A stretch of DNA of 44,640 nt. It comes from an uncultured Collinsella sp. Its GTDB lineage: Bacteria; Actinomycetota; Coriobacteriia; Coriobacteriales; Coriobacteriaceae. The stretch spans positions 1 through 44,640 of the forward strand of contig UQWV01000010.1 of the NCBI GenBank assembly GCA_900544845.1, in the 5' to 3' direction. The notes under the pieces were generated by a model, which was not told where the DNA came from, ran no database searches, and was given only the letters and a program-made list of their open reading frames with translations. This document shows, piece after piece, positions 1 to 6,979 of the stretch; position 1 is the stretch's first letter, and each line of letters opens with the position of its first letter. Position numbers and translations under genes: made by a program.

Positions 1-260
1 TTGATGGGGGGCTTGGACTATCGATCCTGTATTCCCTTCCCGGGCTATATGTGATCTTGTGCGCTTTGCCGCCTTTTTATGCGAGCGGCGAGAGCAAAAA
101 GGCGGAGCGCCTGATAACAGTTCTTATTGGCGGCGCGGAGATTGTTCTTTGTGGAATAGTGCTTGAAGGTTCGGCTGCCTCTTATGCGATGATTGGACTG
201 ATGATTCTGTTCTGTGCGTTTGAGATTGTGTCACAGGTAAGGGATAGCCGGTCCTTATGA
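1..260 (+). CDS. C-terminal end of an unidentified membrane protein (partial)
   Basis: An open frame enters the window at base 3 and runs about 85 codons to a stop at 258-260; its start is upstream. The translated end has three hydrophobic stretches separated by a short charged loop (motif GESKKAER), and the tail is polar (VRDSRSL). This suggests the last three membrane segments of an integral membrane protein. I do not recognise the family. It lies inside the integrated element on the strand opposite to the conjugation operon, so it may be cargo. It could instead belong to a transporter or sensor whose soluble part is outside the window. Confidence 0.45.
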   Translation, partial: DGGLGLSILYSLPGLYVILCALPPFYASGESKKAERLITVLIGGAEIVLCGIVLEGSAASYAMIGLMILFCAFEIVSQVRDSRSL

Positions 261-760
261 GTTGAATTACGCGCGTGCGGATATAAAGGTTGGCATGTTA
301 AGCTGGTCGTTTTCTCGTTCTGGGACATTTGCAGTAGGATGAGTGGGACTAGGCGCGCTGCGGTGTGACGGTGACGGCTGAGGCTTGTATCGCTGCAAAT
401 CCGCTGATGCACATTTTGCTATTGGGCTTGAAGGTGGGGCCGACAGGCCTTTGTTTGGGATGTTCTGGTCGTCCAACGCGTGTTGCACGGCTTTATATTG
501 TTACGCTCGTTCGGCGCTCCGTTGGAGCATTTCCGGGTTTGTCGGCATCATGACTTGGACAAGTGACACGCTTGCCGGGACGGTTGTAACGCCGCGCCGG
601 TTCCGTGTGCTCCTTCGTTGTTGGCCCGTCCAGCCGGGGGCGGATTCGGCCTCATGTTGTGGCGCACGGCCTTCAGGGGCTTCCCCTGGCGAGCTATGTT
701 CGTCCGTATGGGCAAGGGTCGGGTTGAGCTGACAATCCCGTGTCGGAAGGGGCTTGCACC
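261..760. other. Stretch without a convincing gene
   Basis: About 500 bp in which no frame on either strand gives a protein with believable composition and a ribosome binding site. The frames that stay open are rich in Arg, Pro, Ser and Cys, as expected for random open frames in GC-rich DNA. A minus-strand frame at 548-928 starts plausibly but degenerates in composition. The stretch may be decayed coding DNA or the end of the conjugation operon's transcript. Confidence 0.3.
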
Positions 761-1006
761 ATGCGCGCGATGACAGAGATTGAGTGGCTGGACGGCCGTA
801 TGACGAAGGTGCCGGAGCTCGTCCTGGGCGATGCGCTCGGCGAGAGCGTCCAGGCGGAGCTCGATTTCGGGTTCGACGACGTGTTGGAGGGCCTTTGGGT
901 CGAGGTGCGCCATCACGAGCACCATCATGAGCAGGATAAGGGCGCACTACGGGCGCCCGGGATTTTACGGCGCAACTCGGCGTGCCGAGTTCGTTGCCGC
1001 TGGTAG
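761..1006 (+). CDS. Possible small acidic protein of unknown function
   Basis: The ATG at 761 has a purine-rich Shine-Dalgarno-like stretch (GGAAGGGG, 745-752) eight bases upstream. The frame encodes 81 residues, and a strong hairpin followed by a T-run begins about 30 bp after the stop. The first 55 residues are acidic and look protein-like (EIEWLDGRM, ELDFGFDDVLEG) with a histidine-rich patch (RHHEHHHEQ). The last 20 are Arg/Cys-rich and look like read-through of a frameshift. An overlapping minus-strand frame is about equally plausible at its N-terminus. No family recognised. Confidence 0.25.
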   Translation: MRAMTEIEWLDGRMTKVPELVLGDALGESVQAELDFGFDDVLEGLWVEVRHHEHHHEQDKGALRAPGILRRNSACRVRCRW

Positions 1007-1037
1007 CGTGGCCGGTTAACCCGGAAGGCGGTCACGG

Positions 1038-1085
1038 CCCGCCGTCATACGCGCCTCGCGTGCCGTATGACGGCGGGCGGTTTTT
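1038..1085 (+). terminator. Strong hairpin with T-run
   Basis: A perfect 14-bp stem (1038-1051 with 1064-1077) with a 12-base loop is followed by CGGTTTTT on the plus strand. It fits an intrinsic terminator for plus-strand transcription. It also sits about 30 bp beyond the end of the minus-strand conjugation operon but has no T-run in that direction. Confidence 0.7.
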
Positions 1086-1107
1086 GCAGGCAGGGCCGTA
1101 CGACGCG

Positions 1108-3066
1108 TCAGAACCCGTCGGGCGCGGCGGACGCCTTGCGCTTCCTGCCGCCGGGTGGCGACCCCTTGGGCTTTTTCGGCTTCTCCGGGATGCGCCATAC
1201 CGGTGCCGGGGAGGTGTTGCGGGCCTCCCCCTCGAGCGCTCGCGCGAGCAGCGCGTCCTCGGCCCCCGGCGGCGTCAGGCCCAGCAGCGGCCCCAGGAAC
1301 GTCTCGGTGATGTCGCGGCTGGCGAGCGCCATCGGTCCCCCCGCGTCGATCACGAGCGCGCCGTTCTCGCGCGCGCTCCAGGCCATGAGCTCCGACGGGG
1401 TGATCAGCGGCCGGCGCGCCACGGAGAACGACTTGCCGGACGAGGAGCTCTGCGTCCCCTTGGTGGAGCTCTGCCCGGTCGTCTTGACGCTGTAGTCGCC
1501 GAGGCGCTTGCTGATCTCCTCCGCCTCGCCGACGGACTCAACCGAGAGGACGACCTGGGTGCCGAGCAGCGCCAGCAGCGCGTCCGACTCGGCCCTGGAG
1601 TAGCCGCACCGCGCCTCGAGCAGATGGGTGTTCTGGAGCACGAAGACGACGTGCAGGCCGATGCTCCGGACCTCGGCGAGGTCGCCGAGGAGGCGGGGGA
1701 TCTTGGGGATCCCGGACCCCTCGTCGATGGCGAGCAGGGTCTCCGCCGGCAGCCTGCCGCCGGACAGGCGCGCTGTCTCGCGCAGCGCCGACAGCGCCTG
1801 CGAGAAGATGCACGAGACGAGCGCGCCGCGGTCGCCCCGGTCCGTCGCGCTGGCGATGTAGAGGATGGTCGGCTTGCGCCCGACCGATGCGAGGTCGACC
1901 TCGCCGCCCCAGAGCATGCGGCTGACGTCGTCGTCGCAGAAGGACATGAGGTAGTTGCGCGCGGTGGAGACGAGGGCCTCGCCTCCGCCGCCGTTCGACG
2001 AGGCGACGAGGAGGAACTGGCGCGCCGGGTTTCCCGCCGGCAGGTCCGCGGCGAGCTCCTCCAGCGACTTGACCGCGCTCTTCCCGTCGCGGGGCTCCAG
2101 GAGCGCGAGCACGGTCGAGAGGTTCCGCGCGCCGTCGGGGATCCGCCCGTCCGTAATCGCGAGCAGGCAGAGGCCGGTCAGCAGGTTGCGGCTGGCGTCC
2201 GTGAAGAACCTCTGGCCGGAGGAGAAGGCGTCGGGCACGATGGCCGCCGACAGCTCGCGGAGCTCGGCCACGGCACCTGCGACGCCTTCGGTCCCGAGTG
2301 CCGCGATGGCGCGGTCGAGGGGGTTGAACCTCGCCGACTTGACGGGCTCGTCGAGCCGGACGGCGACGACCTCCATCCCGGCCCTCCTGGCGAGCGGCTC
2401 GGTCCATGCGCGGATCTCGGACTTCGGGTCGTGGACGATGACGGACATCGGGATCCCGTGGGCGTTGCGGTCGATCGCCGCGACGATCGAGGGTGCCGTC
2501 GCGCGTCTGCTTTTGCCAGCGCCACTGCCCGCCCTTATGAGGCAGTGGACGGCGGGGACCATCGCGATCCCGCCGCCGATGCAGCCGGCCGCCACGAGCC
2601 CCTCCGCGGCGGCCTTCCCGTCCCAGGGAGGGCAGCGCCTCGCGACCCTGGAGGGCCTCGACTCGAGCCAGGCGTCCCCGTGCGTGCGCGTGGGCGCGCG
2701 GTCGCCGGCGAACGTCCCGTCGTGGAGCCTCGCCCATGAACGGCCCCAAGAAACGAATCCGAGCGCGAGGACGGAGGCCGCGACGAGGGCGAGCGCCGCG
2801 AGCAGCTCGCCCGCCTGGCCCGACGCCGCCGCGTCGGCGGCCGCCTCGAGGGGGCCGCGGAAGACGTGGGCGGGCTCGGGGCCCGGGTCGCCCGCGGGCA
2901 GCCGCAGTAGGGCGGAGAGGCCCGAGATGAGGGATAGAGTCCACCACCTGGCGTAGTCCCAGGCGCTGGCGGTCGCGGCGCAGGCTACGACGGCGGCGAC
3001 GCCGTGGGCCGCGAGCGTGCCGGCGAGCTCCCTTTTCATGTCGCGGTTGAAGGATTTCGGTTTCAT
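1108..3066 (-). CDS. Type IV coupling protein (VirD4/TraG-like ATPase)
   Basis: A 652-residue protein that would couple the relaxase-DNA complex to a type IV secretion channel at the membrane. Two N-terminal hydrophobic regions lie at about residues 15-60 and 80-105. They precede a TraG/TraD-type ATPase core with Walker A (AGSGAGKS, around residue 180), the adjacent HDPKSE segment typical of VirD4, and Walker B (LLAIDEGSG, around 446). The tail is rich in Lys, Pro and Gly. The ATG at 3066 overlaps the relaxase stop by four bases (ATGA), which indicates translational coupling and fixes the start. A much longer open frame continues upstream, but it runs through the relaxase gene out of frame. 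Family assignment is firm; the partner transfer system is not visible. Confidence 0.9.
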   Translation of the reverse strand: MKPKSFNRDMKRELAGTLAAHGVAAVVACAATASAWDYARWWTLSLISGLSALLRLPAGDPGPEPAHVFRGPLEAAADAAASGQAGELLAALALVAASVLALGFVSWGRSWARLHDGTFAGDRAPTRTHGDAWLESRPSRVARRCPPWDGKAAAEGLVAAGCIGGGIAMVPAVHCLIRAGSGAGKSRRATAPSIVAAIDRNAHGIPMSVIVHDPKSEIRAWTEPLARRAGMEVVAVRLDEPVKSARFNPLDRAIAALGTEGVAGAVAELRELSAAIVPDAFSSGQRFFTDASRNLLTGLCLLAITDGRIPDGARNLSTVLALLEPRDGKSAVKSLEELAADLPAGNPARQFLLVASSNGGGGEALVSTARNYLMSFCDDDVSRMLWGGEVDLASVGRKPTILYIASATDRGDRGALVSCIFSQALSALRETARLSGGRLPAETLLAIDEGSGIPKIPRLLGDLAEVRSIGLHVVFVLQNTHLLEARCGYSRAESDALLALLGTQVVLSVESVGEAEEISKRLGDYSVKTTGQSSTKGTQSSSSGKSFSVARRPLITPSELMAWSARENGALVIDAGGPMALASRDITETFLGPLLGLTPPGAEDALLARALEGEARNTSPAPVWRIPEKPKKPKGSPPGGRKRKASAAPDGF

Positions 3067-4418
3067 CTCGTGATCGTCCTCTCTATCCTGTTTGCTATCT
3101 TCAGCGCGGGGACGCTCGACGGCCCGGTGCCGCCGGAGGCGAGGACCCTCAGGGCCGCGGCGATGAGCCGCAGCGCCCTCTCGCCGGCCTCGTCTCCCAT
3201 GTCGCATCCTCTGTCGTCCCGTGTGGCTTCCCTGGCGACCAGGGTCGCCATCGCGGCGGCGCGCCCTAGGGCGGTGCCTGCCGACGGGGCGCGCCTGAAT
3301 GCCCGGTCCGCCGTGGGACACCCCCTGAGGTCTGCCGGCTCGAGGGTCCGGCCGCGTGCGGCCTTTCGCGCGATCCTTTCGAGGCGCGTCTTCGGGATGC
3401 AGGCCCGGGCCTCGGTGGCGAGTCCGGCTTCCCGCCGCCTCTCCGTCGCGGGGCCGGTTTGGGGCGCGGCACGTCGTGTCGGCACCTCCTCGCGAGCCGG
3501 CGTTCTGTCTGGGACTATGACCCGCAGCGCCGCGTTCTCGCACCGGAGGCCGAGGTCGGCGGCCGCCTTGTGGACGTAGGTGTCCCGCACCTCCCCGGTC
3601 AGGCACTTGAGACAGGCGCAGCTCTCGACCGCCTTCCTGTGGCGGTCCAGCGCGCCGGCGAGCTCGGGGGAGTCGGATGCCGCCCGGCCGAGGGCCTCCC
3701 TCAGCGCGGCGGAGGCCTCCGGGTGGAAACGCCTGAGGTGGGCGGCCTCGATCCTTCCGTCCGGCGGCAGCTCGATATCGAAGCGGTTCCGGTCGATGCG
3801 GGCGACGGCGTCCAGCGCGGCCTCCCTCGCGAGGTCGCGCTCGATGTAGGCCTCCCTCAGCAGCGGCGCCATGGCCTTCGAGGAGATCTCGAGCCGCGCC
3901 GCCTCCATCTTCCCCTTGGGCAGCAGGGAGTCCCAGTCGCCCTCGCGGTCGACCGTGAGGATGTGGACGTGGTGGCTCGTGCCGTTGACGTGCATCGCCG
4001 CGTAGAACTCCACGCGGCTCTCGGGCACGCCGGTCATCTCGGAGAAGAGCCTCGGCCACTCGGACCGCACCAGCGCCTGCCAGGCGTCCAGGCGGTCGAG
4101 GCCGGCATCTGGGGCGATGCCGTTCGGGACAGTGACGACGGTGGTGAGCACCGCGCCGCCGTTTTGGGCGATGGCGCGCCTCGCCTCGGCGACGGCGATC
4201 GGGCCGTCCGCGCCCCAGAGCCCGCCCGTCGAGCCGGTCCTGTTCGCGGCGTAGGCGGCCAGGCCGTCGACGCCGAGCCTCCTGCCGTCGGCCTCGCTGA
4301 CCTCGATGACGACGCCGCGGCGGGTGCCGGCGTATGCCGCCAGTCCCGCGGCGGACGCCCTCACGGACGCCCCCGCGCGGACGACGGAGTGGTTGACGAT
4401 GACGGGCGGGCTAGCCAT
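3063..4418 (-). CDS. Relaxase, MOBL-like
   Basis: A 451-residue protein expected to nick the element's origin of transfer and pilot the strand. The N-terminal half carries the relaxase features: a YAGTRRGVV segment near residue 30, and a histidine cluster HVNGTSHHVHI with H143, H149/H150 and H152, matching the three-histidine metal site of HUH-type relaxases. The pattern (Y-x-x-x-R-x-G-V early, then the GTSHHVHI triad) most resembles MOBL, the family founded on pLS20; this is from memory, not a search. The C-terminal half is Arg/Ala-rich and has a CxxC pair (CACLKC). The start overlaps the upstream RHH gene by eight bases, and the stop overlaps the coupling-protein start. The catalytic tyrosine was not pinned down. 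Confidence 0.82.
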   Translation of the reverse strand: MASPPVIVNHSVVRAGASVRASAAGLAAYAGTRRGVVIEVSEADGRRLGVDGLAAYAANRTGSTGGLWGADGPIAVAEARRAIAQNGGAVLTTVVTVPNGIAPDAGLDRLDAWQALVRSEWPRLFSEMTGVPESRVEFYAAMHVNGTSHHVHILTVDREGDWDSLLPKGKMEAARLEISSKAMAPLLREAYIERDLAREAALDAVARIDRNRFDIELPPDGRIEAAHLRRFHPEASAALREALGRAASDSPELAGALDRHRKAVESCACLKCLTGEVRDTYVHKAAADLGLRCENAALRVIVPDRTPAREEVPTRRAAPQTGPATERRREAGLATEARACIPKTRLERIARKAARGRTLEPADLRGCPTADRAFRRAPSAGTALGRAAAMATLVAREATRDDRGCDMGDEAGERALRLIAAALRVLASGGTGPSSVPALKIANRIERTITR

Positions 4419-4875
4419 CGGCGCGCTCTCGCGCGTGGAGCTTCACCTCGTCGATGCGGCCGAGTCCGGCGCGGCTGAGCTCGCCGGCCTGCGCGAGGTA
4501 GTTCTTCCAGATGTCCGCGACGGGGACGTCGTCGAGCGAGGCGTAGGAGGCCTTGAGGACGTCGGCCGACATGAGGCCCGCCATGATGGCGGCGGTCATG
4601 GGGCGCGAGAGGACCGCGGCGATGCGGTCCTCGGCGGCGTCGAGCTTGCGCTCGATGTCGAGTGCGGCGACGTCCATGCGCGCGTCGACGACGCCGCGGA
4701 TGAAGCCCGCGACCTCGTTGCCGTAGAGGTCGAGCTCCTCCGCGGCGAGCGCCGAGCGCAGGAGAGAGCGGATCTCGTCGCTGACATTGGAGTTATTGAG
4801 CTCCGCCCGCGTCTTGAGGGCGGTGTAGAGCTTTGAGTCGAGCTTCACGCTGACGTTCTTTGTTGCTGCTGTCAT
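4411..4875 (-). CDS. Ribbon-helix-helix protein, probable relaxosome accessory factor
   Basis: A 154-residue protein with an N-terminal ribbon-helix-helix segment: a strand with VSVKLDSKLYTALKTRA followed by two helices (NNSNVSDEIRSLLRSAL). This is the Arc/MetJ-type fold used by many conjugation accessory proteins to bind oriT and help the relaxase. The rest is helical, with a possible coiled coil (ALDIERKLDAAEDRIAAVL). The ATG at 4875 is chosen because the RHH strand normally begins within the first ten residues; a longer upstream frame would add non-protein-like sequence. It overlaps the relaxase start by eight bases. It may bind the hairpin just upstream (4919-4948) and may also autoregulate the operon. 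Confidence 0.75.
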   Translation of the reverse strand: MTAATKNVSVKLDSKLYTALKTRAELNNSNVSDEIRSLLRSALAAEELDLYGNEVAGFIRGVVDARMDVAALDIERKLDAAEDRIAAVLSRPMTAAIMAGLMSADVLKASYASLDDVPVADIWKNYLAQAGELSRAGLGRIDEVKLHARERADG

Positions 4876-4918
4876 TCGATCCTCTCTTCGATGCGCGGTG
4901 ATCGTCGGCCCGAAAGCA

Positions 4919-4948
4919 GGGGCGGACCGACCGTTGTCGATCCGCCCC
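4919..4948. repeat. Intercistronic inverted repeat, candidate oriT or protein-binding hairpin
   Basis: GGGGCGGA (4919-4926) pairs with TCCGCCCC (4941-4948). An inner CGA/TCG extension follows across one mismatch, with a six-base loop. It lies between a hypothetical gene and the RHH/relaxase genes. No T-run follows on the minus strand, so it is a poor terminator. An oriT-associated inverted repeat next to RHH and relaxase genes is a plausible reading but unproven. Confidence 0.4.
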
Positions 4949-4957
4949 GCTTGAGGC

Positions 4958-5416
4958 CTACTCGTCTTCGAGAAGGACGTTGGGATAGCCCTCGGGCGCC
5001 TGGTCTGCCGGGAGGGGAGGATAGGCGACAAGCTTGTTCACGACTCCCAACGTATCGAGGTCCAGGATGCAGTCGATACCGCGGAGGACGCTGTCCGGGG
5101 TGTAAGAGCGATCGCCGCTGCGGGCGACCCCGACGATGACCCTGGCGAGCTCGCGGGGGTCGATGCCGGGCCAGCGCCTGGCGATTTCCGCGACGATGGC
5201 GGGCGCGACGTAAGGGATATTGGGGACGGAGGAGTGGGACGCGATGACGAAGGCGCCGGGGATGCCCTCGATCTTCTCTGCGGGCTCGATAACGATGGGC
5301 TGGACGCCGAAGGTGCTCCAGCCGTCGAGCAGGCATTCGGCGTCCGAGGGGATGCGGAAGGAGTGGCCGTTGAGGGTGAGGGGCTTGTGGTTCTTATCGA
5401 CACTTTTCTTGGGCAT
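4958..5416 (-). CDS. Conserved-looking protein of unknown function in transfer operon
   Basis: A 152-residue soluble protein with no signal peptide or membrane segment. The composition is balanced (GHSFRIPSDAECLLDGWSTF near the start, then IDPRELARVIVGVARSGDRSY), so it is very likely real. I do not recognise a domain. A purine-rich ribosome binding site (AAAGGAAAA) lies just before the ATG. It sits between another unknown gene (5474-5938) and the RHH/relaxase pair on the same strand, separated from each by a GC-rich hairpin. That position suggests a role in element maintenance, transfer control or a cargo trait rather than housekeeping. Confidence 0.65.
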   Translation of the reverse strand: MPKKSVDKNHKPLTLNGHSFRIPSDAECLLDGWSTFGVQPIVIEPAEKIEGIPGAFVIASHSSVPNIPYVAPAIVAEIARRWPGIDPRELARVIVGVARSGDRSYTPDSVLRGIDCILDLDTLGVVNKLVAYPPLPADQAPEGYPNVLLEDE

Positions 5417-5439
5417 GGTTTTCCTTTCGATGCGAGATG

Positions 5440-5463
5440 GCCGCCGCCCGCTCGGGCGGCGGC
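5440..5463. repeat. Intercistronic GC-rich hairpin
   Basis: A perfect 11-bp inverted repeat (5440-5450 with 5453-5463) with a two-base loop lies in the gap between two genes of the transfer operon. On the minus strand it is followed by CGCATCGAA and then the ribosome binding site of the next gene. The same CGCATCGAA follows the hairpin at 4919-4948. It probably tunes expression or mRNA stability within the operon. Confidence 0.4.
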
Positions 5464-5473
5464 GTACGATGAG

Positions 5474-5938
5474 CTAGTCGTCGATGTCTTCGACGGTGAA
5501 GATAGGCCAAGGGGCGCGATCGGCGAGTTCAATGGGGACTGCGCCGAAGACACCGAGTTCCTGAGTAATGTTCTCGAGTCGAGCTGCGAAGCGTTTGACG
5601 AACGCGTCGTGCGTCGCGCCAGTGCCGTTGACGACATAGGCGCGAGCTGCGATCTTGACGAGCTCGTGGTCGGGGATGCCATAGCACTCGTCGATGGCAG
5701 CGAGACAATCCACCGCGTCGGGGGCCTCGTCGGTGGGGCTAAACGCCATGAGGGTGCGGGGAACGTTCGCAATCGCGTGCTTGAACTGCAGGATCCAGGC
5801 GCTCTGGGCGTTTTCGGTGTGCTCGAGGTTGAGGACGGGGGTGTCCTGGCCGCCATGGTAGACATAGCGCTTCTTAGCGATGTCGAAGACGAGGGCCGGA
5901 CCGCTGTCCGTCTGGACTACGACAGTCTGATGCCGCAT
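5474..5938 (-). CDS. Protein of unknown function in transfer operon
   Basis: A 154-residue soluble, slightly acidic protein with no signal or membrane segment. It opens with a short beta-rich segment (QTVVVQTDSGPALVFDI) and continues with helical sequence, ending in an acidic tail (FTVEDIDD). I recognise no family. A purine-rich stretch (TAGGAGG) lies just before the ATG at 5938. It is about the same size as its downstream neighbour (152 residues), but I see no clear sequence similarity between the two. It sits between the DnaC-like gene and the other unknown, in what looks like one transcript. Confidence 0.6.
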   Translation of the reverse strand: MRHQTVVVQTDSGPALVFDIAKKRYVYHGGQDTPVLNLEHTENAQSAWILQFKHAIANVPRTLMAFSPTDEAPDAVDCLAAIDECYGIPDHELVKIAARAYVVNGTGATHDAFVKRFAARLENITQELGVFGAVPIELADRAPWPIFTVEDIDD

Positions 5939-6022
5939 AAGTACCTCCTAGATGTTGGGATGTATAGAAAAGTTGCCAATGGCGAATGCCGCTGAAAGGC
6001 GGAGCCCTCGCCCTCGCGCCGG

Positions 6023-6655
6023 TCACGACCTCCTCCCCTCGCGCACTCCGGCGCTAATCAGTTCGATGAGCTTGCGCACCTGATCGGAGTTCGATCCGGC
6101 CGCCTCCAGCGCCCTGGCGATGCTCTTGCCGGTAAAGGTCGACGCGAACAATGTCGAGCGCTTGTGGCGCCGACGATCTCCGAGCAACTCGATCAGCGCG
6201 AGTGCCTCCTCGCGCATACCGCTCGCGCCAAGATCCGCGATGACGAGCACGGGCAGATCGCGATAGCGATCGACGGTGTGGGCCTTCGAGTTGGGGCCGT
6301 AAAGTTCGCCGCCGTTCCATGCCGTTGCAAGCTCACATGCCGAGATGAATACAGCGCGCTCGTGGGAGGCCATGGCGGCCGCCGTAGCCACCGCTGCCGC
6401 TTCGTCGGCATCGTCGTGCGCGTACCAGATCCATGCGCCGATAGAGAGGCGAGCATCCTCCTTCTCTTTAGCGCTTCCGGTCTTTGCCGCGAAGATGGCC
6501 GAGGCGCGCTCGGCGATGAGCCTGGGAGTGTGCTCGGGAACGCGATGAGCGCGATTGCCGGGCCCGCGCAACGCCCGCCACGCCTCGGGCGTGATGACGG
6601 TGCCGATGGCGCCGTAGTACTCCTTCGAGGCGGGCAGGCCGTCGTAGTCAATCAT
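6023..6655 (-). CDS. DnaC/IstB-like protein without a P-loop
   Basis: A 210-residue protein whose second half resembles helicase-loader/IstB-type ATPases: a Walker B-like strand LPVLVIADLGASG, then a helix and a sensor-like segment RSTLFASTFTGKSIARALE. Where the family has its Walker A loop, this protein reads WYAHDDADEAAAVATAAAM, with no GxxGxGK(T/S). If the alignment is right, it cannot bind ATP in the normal way. The ATG at 6655 follows the upstream HTH gene's stop by one base, so the two are translationally coupled. Possible roles are an inactive helicase-loader paralogue or a partition/replication regulator. It could also be an unrelated fold, since the match is short. Confidence 0.5.
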   Translation of the reverse strand: MIDYDGLPASKEYYGAIGTVITPEAWRALRGPGNRAHRVPEHTPRLIAERASAIFAAKTGSAKEKEDARLSIGAWIWYAHDDADEAAAVATAAAMASHERAVFISACELATAWNGGELYGPNSKAHTVDRYRDLPVLVIADLGASGMREEALALIELLGDRRRHKRSTLFASTFTGKSIARALEAAGSNSDQVRKLIELISAGVREGRRS

Positions 6656-6656
6656 C

Positions 6657-6863
6657 CTATTCGCCGCCTTTGCCGCGCAGAGCGCTGAGGTAGACGTCGA
6701 GATCGCGCTCATAGATGTACGTGCGGCGACAGAGGTAGATGCCCTTGCCGGTGCGGGCAATCAGCTGGCCGGCGGTGTCGGCGGTGAGGTGAAGCTTGTC
6801 AGCGACCTCGTCGCGAGTGAGAAGCGGGCCCGTCTGGATGCCAGGCGTGTCGTTGTCGTCCAT
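6657..6863 (-). CDS. Small helix-turn-helix protein, excisionase-like
   Basis: A 68-residue protein with a MerR/excisionase-type winged HTH: LLTRDEVADKLHLTADTAGQ forms the helix-turn-helix, and RRTYIYERDLDVYLSAL matches the wing and final helix seen in Xis and helix_turn_helix_17 proteins. It is the first gene of the minus-strand operon, with a purine-rich site (GAAGGAGG) before its ATG. In integrative elements such proteins assist the integrase in excision or switch on the transfer operon. It is about 1.5 kb from the integrase. Function is inferred from size, fold and position. Confidence 0.7.
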   Translation of the reverse strand: MDDNDTPGIQTGPLLTRDEVADKLHLTADTAGQLIARTGKGIYLCRRTYIYERDLDVYLSALRGKGGE

Positions 6864-6979
6864 GTGTATGCCTCCTTCGGTGTATGTGTTACGGGGCGGG
6901 AGCTGCTCCGTGACTACACAATGCCGTCGGCGGGCATAAATCGAGGTATTACATCACCTATTACGGGGGTTTACCTGCG
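6864..6979. promoter_or_regulatory. Divergent control region of the element
   Basis: This 116-bp gap separates the minus-strand transfer operon from the plus-strand gene at 6980, so both promoters should lie here. Two copies of TATTAC twelve bases apart (in GGTATTACATCACCTATTAC) and a related GTGTTAC near 6890 could be operator half-sites. No canonical -35/-10 pair stands out. Confidence 0.35.

Noticed and set aside
982..2739. Long plus-strand open frame of 585 codons opposite the coupling-protein gene
   Set aside because: Arg/Gly/Ala-rich composition with no domains, antisense to a gene with clear Walker motifs. It is a by-product of high GC.
3066..4059. N-terminal extension of the coupling protein up to 4059
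   Set aside because: The extension runs antiparallel-free through the relaxase gene in another frame and is Arg/Gly/Pro-rich; the four-base overlap ATGA at 3063-3066 marks the real start.
4875..5031. Upstream extension of the RHH protein to 5031
   Set aside because: It would add Pro/Arg-rich residues before the RHH strand and overlap the upstream gene's coding end and the hairpin.
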